From the NCBI GenBank assembly GCA_049511415.1, contig JBEKYC010000080.1, positions 1 to 48,192 on the forward strand: a DNA stretch of 48,192 nucleotides. The letters run 5' to 3'. The DNA comes from Bog-159 sp049511415. Its GTDB lineage: Bacteria > Acidobacteriota > Terriglobia > Bryobacterales > Bryobacteraceae. Below, in pieces: positions 33,066 through 40,618 of the stretch (positions within the stretch are counted from its first letter, which is position 1; the number at the start of each line of letters is the position of its first letter). A model generated the notes under the pieces. The model saw only the letters and a list, made by a program, of their open reading frames with translations. It ran no database searches and was not told the DNA's origin. Made by a program: the position numbers and the translations under genes.

Positions 33066-34682
33066 CTATCTCGCCGCCAGCATCGTCGGGTTCGTCTGTG
33101 TCGAGGCCCTCAGCCCGCTCTCAGCGTGAGAGTCCCCCGGATACTGATCGAGCGCGACCCGGAACGCCTTCTGCGCCACCGAAGACTTTTTGTTCTTCAG
33201 CGCCGCCTCTCCCAGTGCCTCCGCTACCGGCCGCGGATAGTAGGGCGGCTCCGTGTAAGTCAACCTCCGTTCGGCTTTCGATGCGGCTTCCAGCAGTTTC
33301 AGGCCCTTCCCGATTTGGCCTTGGGCCACCGCCAGTTGCCCCGCCAGCTCGCGGCGGGCCACCTGCAATTCAGGCGGCTCCGGGCGTTTGACCTTGCTGC
33401 GAAATTCAGCCATAGATAGTTCGAACGCGCGCGATTCTTCCACCGCGCCGGCAATCTGGCCCTTATTCGCATAGGCCACGGCACGCGCCCAGTGCCGCCA
33501 CGCCTGCTGCCGCGGCCGGTTTACGACCGGAAGCACGGAATCGTCCAGAATGGCATCCCACTTCTGAAACTGAACCTGAGTGCGCAACATGGCGAACCAA
33601 CCCTGCGCGTAAGCACCGGTGAAAAGGTCGGCCTGGGCCGCCTGGCCGGGATTCTCCTGGTAGCCAAGTAGTTCCCTGGCGGCCTCTACGGCATCGTCAT
33701 AACGGCCTGCGAAGGAATAAGCCGTGGCCAGATAATGCACGTTGTGGCCATGGTGCGCGTTGCCGTACAACTTGTCGAGCTTCATCCACATGCGTTCATT
33801 GATGGCCGCGTCGCTGAACGACTTGGCGGCGTCCGCCCAGCGGCCGGTTTGCGAATAGATGTGGCCTGGCATGTGCAAAGCGTGCGGAATATTCGTGACC
33901 AGTTGGGTATATTTCTCGCAGCTTGGCCAAGCGTCTTTTGCGAAACTGGAACCTTCGAATCCGTGGATGACGTAGTGGTGGACACCCGGATGGCCGGGCG
34001 CTTTCACCAGCAGGCTGCGCAGGATGGCCACCGCCTCGGTGGTGCCCGGCGCGAGCGGTTTCTTATCCCGCACGGAGAACCCGCGCATGATCATCAGCGC
34101 CAGATCCAGTTGCGCCTCCACCTCGCCGGGATACTTCGCGAGAAGCGCGCGCAAACCCTTCACGAACGCCTCCTCGGGGTCGCCTTTCTCATCGGGATTC
34201 CGGCGGGCGGCGATGGCCGCGACATACAGCCTTTCCAGGTCCGTGCCGGTGGTCTGGCTGAGTTCCACGGCCTTCCGCGCGGCCACCTGAGCGCGCAGCA
34301 GCGACGGCGGCGTTTGTTTACCCTGAATTTGGGTGAGCAGGTCAATTTGAAAGCGAGGCCGCCAGTCGCCGGCGGCCACCATGGCGATACCCCACTGCGG
34401 CATCGGCGCTTTCGGGTCGAGCGCGGCGGCTTGGAGGAATGAGCGCTCGGCCTCGCGCGCCCAGAAGGAATGCATTTGGGCCAGGCCCTGATCGAAGAAT
34501 GCTTGGGCTTCCGGACTGGACGTGGTGATCGCGAGGTGGACCGTGCCCATGCCTGGCAGCAGTTTCGCCGGCAACGTAGGGGCTATGGCACTGGGCGGCG
34601 GCGCGCAGTTATCGCTGCGTTTCGGAATTTCCGCCGCGCCGAGCGATGCGATGGCGATGAGAGCAGTAAGCGCAAGCTTCAT
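33066..34682 (-). CDS. secreted TPR-repeat protein
   Basis: 538 residues with a signal peptide (MKLALTALIAIASLGAAE). Helical repeats fill the mature protein. The best is FFDQGLAQMHSFWAREAERS followed by FLQAAALDPKAPMPQWGIAM, a TPR start pattern conserved in a widespread uncharacterised family. Others include HMPGHIYSQTGRWADAAKSF, YLATAYSFAGRYDDAVEAAR, and ALGEAALKNKKSSVAQKAFR near the end. The His-rich stretch NAHHGHNVHYLA is notable and could bind metal, a guess given the copper-linked gene before it. The ATG shares a base with the stop of the SCO1-like gene (TAATG), so the two are co-translated. Confidence 0.85.
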   Translation of the reverse strand: MKLALTALIAIASLGAAEIPKRSDNCAPPPSAIAPTLPAKLLPGMGTVHLAITTSSPEAQAFFDQGLAQMHSFWAREAERSFLQAAALDPKAPMPQWGIAMVAAGDWRPRFQIDLLTQIQGKQTPPSLLRAQVAARKAVELSQTTGTDLERLYVAAIAARRNPDEKGDPEEAFVKGLRALLAKYPGEVEAQLDLALMIMRGFSVRDKKPLAPGTTEAVAILRSLLVKAPGHPGVHHYVIHGFEGSSFAKDAWPSCEKYTQLVTNIPHALHMPGHIYSQTGRWADAAKSFSDAAINERMWMKLDKLYGNAHHGHNVHYLATAYSFAGRYDDAVEAARELLGYQENPGQAAQADLFTGAYAQGWFAMLRTQVQFQKWDAILDDSVLPVVNRPRQQAWRHWARAVAYANKGQIAGAVEESRAFELSMAEFRSKVKRPEPPELQVARRELAGQLAVAQGQIGKGLKLLEAASKAERRLTYTEPPYYPRPVAEALGEAALKNKKSSVAQKAFRVALDQYPGDSHAESGLRASTQTNPTMLAAR

Positions 34683-35479
34683 TAAGGCTTCTCCAATTCG
34701 TGCTGCAACAACTGTTCCAGTTGATCGAGCCGCCAGGTAGAACCAGCCACACTTGCGGAGAGGCGGCCATGGCGATCAACGATGGAAGTAGTAGAATTAT
34801 GACCGATTGACCCCTCGTCCGTCCAGTAGACCTCGCCGAGCGAGGCGGCGATTCGGCTCACATCTCCGGTCAAAAAGCGCCATCCGGGGCTCTTCGCGCC
34901 CCATCGTTTGGCATATTCGGCAAGGATTATCGGCGTATCGAAATCGGGGTCGACAGTCACCGAAAGGAAGACCAGGTCCGCGCCCATGCGATCGGCGAAG
35001 CGCCGCTGCAGAGTGGCGAAGTTAGCTGCCAGACGCGGACAGACGTCGGGCAAGGGGCAGCGGGTGTAGAGGAAATTGATGGCTACCACCTTGCCGCGAA
35101 GATCGGCCAGGCGGACGGGTTGGCCGGCTTCGCTGGTCAGCGAGAAATTGGGGACTGGATCGCCGATCCGGATGGCTTCTTTCGGCGGCGGGACGACAGC
35201 GTCCGGCTCGCCTGTTTTGCGGATGTTGCGGGCCAGGGATCCGTTCTTCGCGACCGTCAAATCGAACTGGATGCGCACGCCGGGATAGAGGCCCTCCAGT
35301 TGGCCGGCATGCTCGACGCGGAAGGGCATAGCCATGGCGCCCATGTAGTTTTGAATGGGCCGATGGGAGACAAGCATGGTAGCGGCGGCGCGGTCGACGG
35401 CAATCACGATGCCATCGACGCGCCAAGTCCTGGCAAGGCCCGCGGCAGCAATCGTTAAGGCGAGAAACGCTCTGTGCAT
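34682..35479 (-). CDS. SCO1/SenC-family copper protein with N-terminal CusF-like domain
   Basis: 265 residues from ATG 35479. The frame is open further upstream but that part looks non-coding, and the chosen start gives a signal peptide (MHRAFLALTIAAAGLARTW). Residues about 20-75 match a CusF-like/copper-binding fold (DRAAATMLVSHRPIQNYMGA followed by MAMPF). The thioredoxin-like SCO1 domain follows: LADLRGKVVAINFLYTRCPL, with the cysteines spaced C-P-L-P-D-V-C rather than the classical CxxxC, and the third copper ligand His in SIGHNSTTSIVD. SCO1 proteins deliver copper to cytochrome oxidase or reduce its cysteines. The variant spacing is seen in other Acidobacteria-like SCO proteins as I recall. 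It is coupled to the TPR gene. Confidence 0.9.
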   Translation of the reverse strand: MHRAFLALTIAAAGLARTWRVDGIVIAVDRAAATMLVSHRPIQNYMGAMAMPFRVEHAGQLEGLYPGVRIQFDLTVAKNGSLARNIRKTGEPDAVVPPPKEAIRIGDPVPNFSLTSEAGQPVRLADLRGKVVAINFLYTRCPLPDVCPRLAANFATLQRRFADRMGADLVFLSVTVDPDFDTPIILAEYAKRWGAKSPGWRFLTGDVSRIAASLGEVYWTDEGSIGHNSTTSIVDRHGRLSASVAGSTWRLDQLEQLLQHELEKP

Positions 35480-35598
35480 GTGCAAGCTACTTTCATTCTC
35501 CCCGAACACGGTGCGGCGTGACGAATTGAAAATTGGCCCAGTCAAACTGCCGGGAAATCCACTGCGGGAGATTAATAACGAGAAACGCGCTTCCGGCG

Positions 35599-35645
35599 GA
35601 GCCAGGGACGCAGCACCGTGCGAGATGTACACGATGTGATCACGG
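35599..35645 (+). pseudogene. fragment of a blaI gene
   Basis: These 47 bases match 36256-36302 inside the intact blaI gene at about 41 positions. In frame they encode STVRDVHDVITG, identical to the start of the BlaI DNA-binding domain. Nothing recognisable flanks it on the 5' side. It is a truncated copy, from this blaI or a paralogue. Confidence 0.7.
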
Positions 35646-35708
35646 GCGCTGGCCCGGCGACTGAAATCCGGCTACCGCGGTGCGATGATCCGTAGGTACG
35701 TATCACCG

Positions 35709-35876
35709 TCAAGGTGTCAGCTTCCGGGTTTTCCGAACAAAGGATACTACTGCGTGTCCCGAGCGGCGTTGGCGCTTTTTCGCTGCCGAGAGGATTGCCT
35801 TAATATCGAAGGCGTATTTGGCGGCCTGCCTCTCGCGGGCGCGCCGGACTTCATCCACGATGGGATCCTTGGACAC
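35709..35876 (-). CDS. small antitoxin-like protein, partner type of PIN toxins
   Basis: 55 residues from GTG 35876 to a TGA at 35709-35711. It reads MSKDPIVDEVRRARERQAAK and continues YAFDIKAILSAAKKRQRRSG. A start of (K)DPIVxEVRxxRxxxAAxxxxDxxAI and an RSG(R/H) near the end typify small proteins encoded next to PIN-domain toxins in Acidobacteria and Cyanobacteria. They are presumed antitoxins. The frame is intact. However, no toxin gene follows, and the PIN remnant lies upstream instead of in the usual downstream position. It is therefore probably an orphan left by rearrangement. No strong ribosome binding site is present. Confidence 0.6.
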   Translation of the reverse strand: MSKDPIVDEVRRARERQAAKYAFDIKAILSAAKKRQRRSGHAVVSFVRKTRKLTP

Positions 35877-35879
35877 GGC

Positions 35880-36152
35880 CTATTATGCAGCTCCCTGGCC
35901 ATCGCGGCATTGGCGATGTGCACAAAATCCCAGGTTAGCAGGAACTCCGTGCCGTACATCCCGCAATCGCGATGTGAGCGGCGCCGGGGGCAGCTTTGCG
36001 CGGAATCCTTCCGGACCCAGAATGCCGGTGGCCAGGTTTGCGACGTCGGGCGTGATATCCAGGAGCGGGATGGGTTGCAAAAGTGCGAGGCGCGCGCGAG
36101 CGGCGGCTGCATCGCCCGCGACCGTTTGGTCGAGGACAAACTGCGAGATGTA
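35880..36152 (-). pseudogene. PIN-domain (VapC-like) toxin remnant with two frameshifts
   Basis: Three frames together spell a PIN-domain C-terminal half. Frame one gives ISQFVLDQTVAGDAAAARAR, LALLQPIPLLDITPDVANLA and GILGPEGFRAKLPP. A shift near 35985 leads to AAHIAIAG. A second shift near 35963 leads to MYGTEFLLTWDFVHIANAAM and ARELHN. The (D/T)xLLTWxxxHIANA block is diagnostic of this PIN subfamily. The N-terminal part with the first catalytic Asp is missing, and the C-terminal TPEEL-type end is cut off by the following antitoxin start. It cannot encode an active toxin. Confidence 0.75.
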
Positions 36153-36159
36153 TGCGCGC

Positions 36160-36188
36160 TTGACATACGATACATATCGTAGTATAGT
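36160..36188 (+). promoter_or_regulatory. blaI promoter with overlapping palindromic operator
   Basis: TTGACA (36160-36165), a 17-base spacer and TATAGT (36183-36188) form a near-consensus promoter. The spacer holds an inverted repeat, TACGATA-CA-TATCGTA (36166-36181), the expected place for a BlaI/MecI dimer to block transcription. The predicted transcription start, about 36195, is two bases before the ATG. Confidence 0.8.
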
Positions 36189-36196
36189 CGTCGTAA

Positions 36197-36583
36197 ATGC
36201 CGGATGAACCGCCGAAACCTACCGATGCCGAACTGGAAATTCTGACCGTATTGTGGAGCCGGGGGCCCAGCACGGTGCGGGATGTGCACGATGTGATCAC
36301 GGGGCGCAAGCCGGCGCAGTACACCACGGTGCTGAAGCAGTTGCAGGTGATGGCCGAGAAAGGGCTGGTGCGGCGGGACGAGACACAGCGCTCGCACGTG
36401 TACCGGCCCACGCGGCCGCGGGAGTGGACGCAGCGGCAGCTTGCCGGAGACCTGTTGCACCGGGCATTCGAGGGCTCCGCCAAGGGACTGATGATGGGCG
36501 CGCTTGCGGCGCGGAAGGCGTCGAAGAAGGAACTGGCGGAACTGCGCCGGATGCTGGACGAATACCAGAAGGGGGCGCGATGA
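36197..36583 (+). CDS. blaI: BlaI/MecI-family transcriptional repressor
   Basis: 128 residues. The winged helix-turn-helix is typical: PTDAELEILTVLWSRGPSTV, RDVHDVITGRKPAQYTTVLK and QLQVMAEKGLVRRDETQRSH. The C-terminal helical part (residues about 75-128) is the dimerisation region that the cognate M56 protease or another protease cuts to induce the operon. The ATG overlaps the next gene as ATGA. No Shine-Dalgarno sequence lies upstream and the promoter's start point is almost at the ATG, so translation is probably leaderless. A palindrome between -35 and -10 suggests autorepression. Target genes beyond this operon are unknown. Confidence 0.95.
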   Translation: MPDEPPKPTDAELEILTVLWSRGPSTVRDVHDVITGRKPAQYTTVLKQLQVMAEKGLVRRDETQRSHVYRPTRPREWTQRQLAGDLLHRAFEGSAKGLMMGALAARKASKKELAELRRMLDEYQKGAR

Positions 36584-38112
36584 CGGGCGTGGCAAATCTG
36601 GTGGACTCACCGCTGGCGCGGGCGCTGGGGTGGACCTTGTTTCATTCGCTATGGGAGGGCGCGCTGGCGGCGGTGCTGGTGCTGGCGGCGCTGGCCGTCA
36701 CGCGGTCGGCGCGCGTGCGGTATGCGTGCGCCTGTTTGGCGATGCTGGGCGTTTTGGCGGGATTCGCGGTCACGTTCTGGCGGGTGATGCCGCAACAGGC
36801 TGACGCCGCCGCGATGCGACTGCACCGGCTGCCCGCGGCGCCGGCAGACGGCGGGCAGGTTCCGTCGCGGATGCCGGCGGCGTTCCACATGGCGGACATC
36901 CTGCCGTGGCTGACACCGTTCTGGATCGCGGGCGTGCTGGTGTTTCATGTGCGCGGCGCGGCGGGTTGGATGGCGGCGCAACATTTGCGCAGCCGGGGCG
37001 TATGCCGCGCGCCGGATGGCTGGGCGCGGCGGCTGGACGAACTGCGGGCGCGGCTGCGGGTGGCAAAACCGGTGGCGCTGCTGGAATCGGCGCTGGCGGA
37101 AGTGCCGGTGGTGGTGGGATACCTGCGGCCGGTGATCCTGGTACCCGCGGGGCTGCTGGCTGGAATGCCCGCGAGCCAGATGGAAGCGATCCTGCTGCAT
37201 GAACTGGCGCACATACGGCGGCGGGATTATCTGGCGAATCTGCTGCAGACGGTGGTGGAAGGGTTCTTGTTTTATCATCCCGCGATCTGGTGGATCTCGC
37301 GCGTGATCCGCAACGAGCGGGAGAATTGTTGCGACGACTTGGTGGTGGCGGCGAGCGGCGACGCGCGGGAGTATGCCAGCGCATTGGCCGCGTTGGAAGA
37401 AAACCGCTGGACGGCCAGTCAGGCCGTGCTGGCATCTACAGGAGGAAGTCTCGTGAAACGAATTCAACGATTGCTGTATCCCTCGAAAAGCTCGGCTTTG
37501 GCGCCGTTTGTTTCGGCTGCTATTTTGATGGTCGCGGCGGCGGGCGCGCTGGCGGCGTGGCAGGCGCAAGCTCCGGAGCAGGCGGCACCGTCCGTCACAC
37601 AGGCAAAGGTCGACCGCTACACCCGGTGGCTCAGCGAAGATGTGGTCTACATTATCCAAGACCGGGAGCGCACGGCGTTTCTGGATCTCAACACCGACGA
37701 GGAGCGGGACCAGTTCATCGATCAATTCTGGGCGCGGCGCGAGTCCGGCGCCGGGGACACGGAGTTCTACGCGTCGGGAACGGCGCCAGCGAGGTCCGGG
37801 AATAAGGCCAAGGCCGAACATTACCGGCGCATCGGCTATGCCAACGGCCATTTTGGATGGCACGCGGCGCCGGGGTGGAAGACGGATCGCGGACGCATCT
37901 ATATTATCTATGGGCCGCCGGACGAGATTGAGTCGCATCCGACAAGCCAGCCGTCTTCGGGCAAATACTTTCCGTTCGATCAATGGATGTATCACTCGAT
38001 CAAGGGAATCGGGACGAACGTCATCGTGGAGTTCGACGATTCGCAGAAGACCGGCGACTACCGCATGACCATGGATCCCAATCCGGAGAAGGGGAGATCG
38101 GTCCAGCCTTAA
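36580..38112 (+). CDS. BlaR1-type M56 membrane peptidase with a C-terminal GWxTD domain
   Basis: 510 residues from ATG 36580, which overlaps the blaI stop (ATGA). Several membrane helices occupy residues 10-130. The M56 zinc site is H207-E-L-A-H211 within LLHELAHIRRRDYL, with NERENCCDD downstream supplying a glutamate ligand. A last membrane helix lies at about 306-327. Classical BlaR1/MecR1 then carries an extracellular penicillin-binding sensor domain. Here that position holds a GWxTD domain: DVVYIIQDRERTAFLDLNTD and G432-W-K-T-D436 before RGRIYIIYGPPDEIESHP. The sensed signal is therefore probably not a beta-lactam (inference). On sensing, the peptidase should cut BlaI and derepress its targets. 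The 3' end overlaps the facing gene by 4 nt. Confidence 0.93.
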   Translation: MTGVANLVDSPLARALGWTLFHSLWEGALAAVLVLAALAVTRSARVRYACACLAMLGVLAGFAVTFWRVMPQQADAAAMRLHRLPAAPADGGQVPSRMPAAFHMADILPWLTPFWIAGVLVFHVRGAAGWMAAQHLRSRGVCRAPDGWARRLDELRARLRVAKPVALLESALAEVPVVVGYLRPVILVPAGLLAGMPASQMEAILLHELAHIRRRDYLANLLQTVVEGFLFYHPAIWWISRVIRNERENCCDDLVVAASGDAREYASALAALEENRWTASQAVLASTGGSLVKRIQRLLYPSKSSALAPFVSAAILMVAAAGALAAWQAQAPEQAAPSVTQAKVDRYTRWLSEDVVYIIQDRERTAFLDLNTDEERDQFIDQFWARRESGAGDTEFYASGTAPARSGNKAKAEHYRRIGYANGHFGWHAAPGWKTDRGRIYIIYGPPDEIESHPTSQPSSGKYFPFDQWMYHSIKGIGTNVIVEFDDSQKTGDYRMTMDPNPEKGRSVQP

Positions 38113-39026
38113 GCCGTGAGGATGCGGCGGACCAGGGCGGTGTTCTCGCCGACTTCGTCTTTGAAGCGCGGGTACATGCCGACGATCACGGCGTCGGTGG
38201 GTTTGATACTGCCGAGGGCGAAACGGAAGGCGTGCTCAACCTGATCGGGGGACCCGCTGGCGCGCCCCGCGCCGAAGAGCTTGAACGCCAGGCAGGGCTT
38301 TTTCACCTGGCGGATCATTTTGCACATGCGCTCGGGGTCCTTCTCCATGAATGTTTCGCCGATGGGGGATTCGCCGAACTCCGCGCGGGCCTCCTCGGGG
38401 GTGCGGGAGACGCGGTACAGGCAGCACTGATAATAGTCGACGTCCCAGCCCTCGCCTTCGGCCGTATCGATGACGGCGGGATTGTGGGTGGATAGCCCGA
38501 CCATCACACCGGTGTCGCGGACGGCTTTGAGGAAGTCCTTGATCTTGCCCTTCTCGCCGTTACGGAAGCGCTCGTCGGTGCGGTTGCCGTGGTGGCCGAT
38601 ACCCAGCGGGCCGAGCTTGGCCACTTCCGGCAACATCTTGGGATCTTTCATGAGGGCGAAATCGGCCAGCAGGATGAGGTTCATTTTGCCGCCTTCAGCG
38701 CGATAGCGTTTGAAATCGTCAATGGGCTGGTCGTTGTAATGGAGCTGCCAGGTGTTGATGCCGTGGCGTTCGGCGGCGTGCAGCACTTCCATTTTGCGGT
38801 CTTGGGTGTACCACTCGCGCATGAGCTGGTCGAGAGTGTGGTTGAAGTGGGAGTAGCCGTAGAGCGGATTCGAACCGATGATGAGGCGGGTGATATCGGC
38901 TTTGCCAAACTTGACGGTCGGCAGAAGCGGCGCGGCGGCGGCCTGGTCCGCGGCTTTGACGGCGGCGGGCGCGAGGGCGCCCAGGGCGGCCAGTTGCAGG
39001 AAGGAACGGCGGGAGTTGGGTTCCAT
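38109..39026 (-). CDS. Tat-exported TIM-barrel-like protein (aldo-keto reductase-like)
   Basis: 305 residues. A twin-arginine signal is clear (MEPNSRRSFLQLAALGALAP). The mature part resembles the aldo-keto reductase/TIM-barrel pattern: ITRLIIGSNPLYGYSHFNHT, EVLHAAERHGINTWQLHYND, TGVMVGLSTHNPAVIDTAEG and KPCLAFKLFGAGR. The AKR catalytic tetrad (Asp-Tyr-Lys-His) cannot be assigned, so enzymatic activity is uncertain. Such proteins are common in Acidobacteria and Planctomycetes beside sugar-related genes. It diverges across 93 bases from a PQQ-type propeller gene, which may share the regulatory region. Confidence 0.75.
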   Translation of the reverse strand: MEPNSRRSFLQLAALGALAPAAVKAADQAAAAPLLPTVKFGKADITRLIIGSNPLYGYSHFNHTLDQLMREWYTQDRKMEVLHAAERHGINTWQLHYNDQPIDDFKRYRAEGGKMNLILLADFALMKDPKMLPEVAKLGPLGIGHHGNRTDERFRNGEKGKIKDFLKAVRDTGVMVGLSTHNPAVIDTAEGEGWDVDYYQCCLYRVSRTPEEARAEFGESPIGETFMEKDPERMCKMIRQVKKPCLAFKLFGAGRASGSPDQVEHAFRFALGSIKPTDAVIVGMYPRFKDEVGENTALVRRILTA

Positions 39027-39119
39027 ATAGGGCTTTCAGGTCTTATTCTATGCAGGATTCGCCCGGATGACAAGGGGCGGCTTCTGAAACTGGCCCGGCG
39101 GAGCGCGTAGAATCACGAG

Positions 39120-40556
39120 ATGGGGATTTTTTGTCGGCTTTCGCTCATCATGGTCTGCGCCGGTCTGGGTTCGGCATGGACGGCGGACGTATCGTGGCCG
39201 GGATTCCGGGGGCCGGATGCCAATCCGACGGCGGCGAACGGTAAGCTGCCGGAGAAATGGTCGAAGACGGAGAACGTGGAATGGGTGGCGGAGATTCCGG
39301 GGCGGGGATGGTCGTCGCCGATTGTCACCGGCGGCAAGGTTTTTCTGACTACCGCGGTGACGGAGGGCAAATCGAAGCAGCCCCAGATGGGGACCGAGTA
39401 CAGCAACGAGTATGCAGCAGAGCTGATGAAGCAAGGGCTCAGCGAACAGCAGGTGATGGATAAGGTGGTCGCGCGCGATATCGAGCTGCCCAAGGAAGTG
39501 ATGCTGCGCTACTACCTTTATTGCCTGGATCTGGAGACGGGCAAGGTGGCGTGGAAACAGGAGTTTTACTCCGGGCACCCGCCGGGAGGGCGGCATCGGA
39601 AGAATAGTTTTGCTTCGGAGACTCCGGTGACGGATGGGAAGCTGGTCTACGTTTACACGGCGAACCTGGGGCTTTATGCCTATGACCTGGCGGGCGCGCA
39701 GATTTGGCATACACCGCTGGACGCGTATCCGATCTACATGGACTTCGGGACGGGGGCGTCGCCGGTGCTTTGGGGCGACCGGCTGCTGATCGTGAACGAC
39801 AACGAGAAGCAGCAGTTCATAGCGGCTTTCGATACCAAGACCGGCAAACAGATCTGGCGCACGAACCGGGACCTGTCGGCGCAACGCGGGGGACCACCGC
39901 AGCGTTCGGGCTTTGTGACGCCTTATGTCTGGAAGAACGACAAGCGGACCGAAGTGGTGACGGTGGGGCCGGGAGTAGCGGTGAGCTATGACGCGGACGG
40001 CAAGGAACTGTGGCGGATCTCCGGGATGTCGGTGGTACCGATCCCGAGCCCGTTCGCGTATGACGGGCTGTTGTACATCAATGGCGGAGCGGGCAAGGGA
40101 TTGATGGCGATCAAGCCGGGGGCGAAGGGGGATATTACGCCCGCCGACGACGCGAAGCCGGGCGAATTCGTGGCGTGGTCGCAGGCGCGGGGCGGCAGTT
40201 ACCTGCCTACGGAAGTGGCCTACGATGGGGCGATCTACTCACTGTCGGAGAAGGGAATTTTGAGCCGCTTTGAGGCGAAGACCGGGAAGCTGACTTATAA
40301 GTCGCGGATCGAGGAGGGGGGCGCCTATACATCGTCGCCGTGGGCTTATAACAACAAGCTGTTCTGCCTGAGCGAGGAAGGCAAGACGTTTGTGATCGCG
40401 GCGGGGGAGAAGTTTGAAGTGCTGCAGGTGAATTCGCTGGATGAGATGGCGCAGGCGACTCCGGCGATGGTGGGGAATCGGTTGCTGTTACGGACGGAGG
40501 GGCGGTTGTATGCGATCCGGAATAAAAGCGGGTCGGCCACAGATGAACACAGATGA
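39120..40556 (+). CDS. secreted PQQ-binding-like beta-propeller protein
   Basis: 478 residues with a signal peptide (MGIFCRLSLIMVCAGLGSAW). The mature protein starts WPGFRGPDANPTAANG, the usual opening of Acidobacteria/Planctomycetes PQQ-like propellers. Blades such as LYCLDLETGKVAWKQEFYSG, LYAYDLAGAQIWHTPLD and IAAFDTKTGKQIWRTNRDL show the A-x-D-x-x-T-G-K-x-x-W tryptophan-docking pattern. The metal and active-site residues of true quinoprotein dehydrogenases are not evident, so it is probably a binding or scaffold propeller. Its stop codon lies inside the left arm of a large inverted repeat. Confidence 0.9.
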   Translation: MGIFCRLSLIMVCAGLGSAWTADVSWPGFRGPDANPTAANGKLPEKWSKTENVEWVAEIPGRGWSSPIVTGGKVFLTTAVTEGKSKQPQMGTEYSNEYAAELMKQGLSEQQVMDKVVARDIELPKEVMLRYYLYCLDLETGKVAWKQEFYSGHPPGGRHRKNSFASETPVTDGKLVYVYTANLGLYAYDLAGAQIWHTPLDAYPIYMDFGTGASPVLWGDRLLIVNDNEKQQFIAAFDTKTGKQIWRTNRDLSAQRGGPPQRSGFVTPYVWKNDKRTEVVTVGPGVAVSYDADGKELWRISGMSVVPIPSPFAYDGLLYINGGAGKGLMAIKPGAKGDITPADDAKPGEFVAWSQARGGSYLPTEVAYDGAIYSLSEKGILSRFEAKTGKLTYKSRIEEGGAYTSSPWAYNNKLFCLSEEGKTFVIAAGEKFEVLQVNSLDEMAQATPAMVGNRLLLRTEGRLYAIRNKSGSATDEHR

Positions 40557-40618
40557 ACACGGATAAGACGTCTTGGCTTGGCCTGTTTTATCTGTGTTTA
40601 TCTGTGTTCATCCGTGGC
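40536..40618. repeat. 32-bp imperfect inverted repeat containing both stop codons of convergent genes
   Basis: Left arm 40536-40567 and right arm 40587-40618 pair at 28 of 32 positions; the four exceptions are C/T changes, so in the plus-strand RNA they are G-U wobbles. Each arm is built of short tandem units (ACAGATGAAC; TCTGTGTTTA). The TGA of the propeller gene (40554-40556) lies in the left arm and the TGA of the glycosyltransferase gene (40608-40610) in the right arm. A bidirectional terminator or a mobile palindromic repeat is likely. Confidence 0.85.

Noticed and set aside
36253..36579. Upstream extension of the M56 peptidase frame into blaI
   Set aside because: The extension is Gly/Ala/Arg-rich without meaning and overlaps intact blaI; the ATG at 36580 overlapping the blaI stop is the natural start.
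36649..37995. 448-codon minus-strand frame opposite the M56 peptidase
   Set aside because: Arg/His/Gln-rich shadow with no domain; the plus strand has HELAH and GWxTD motifs.
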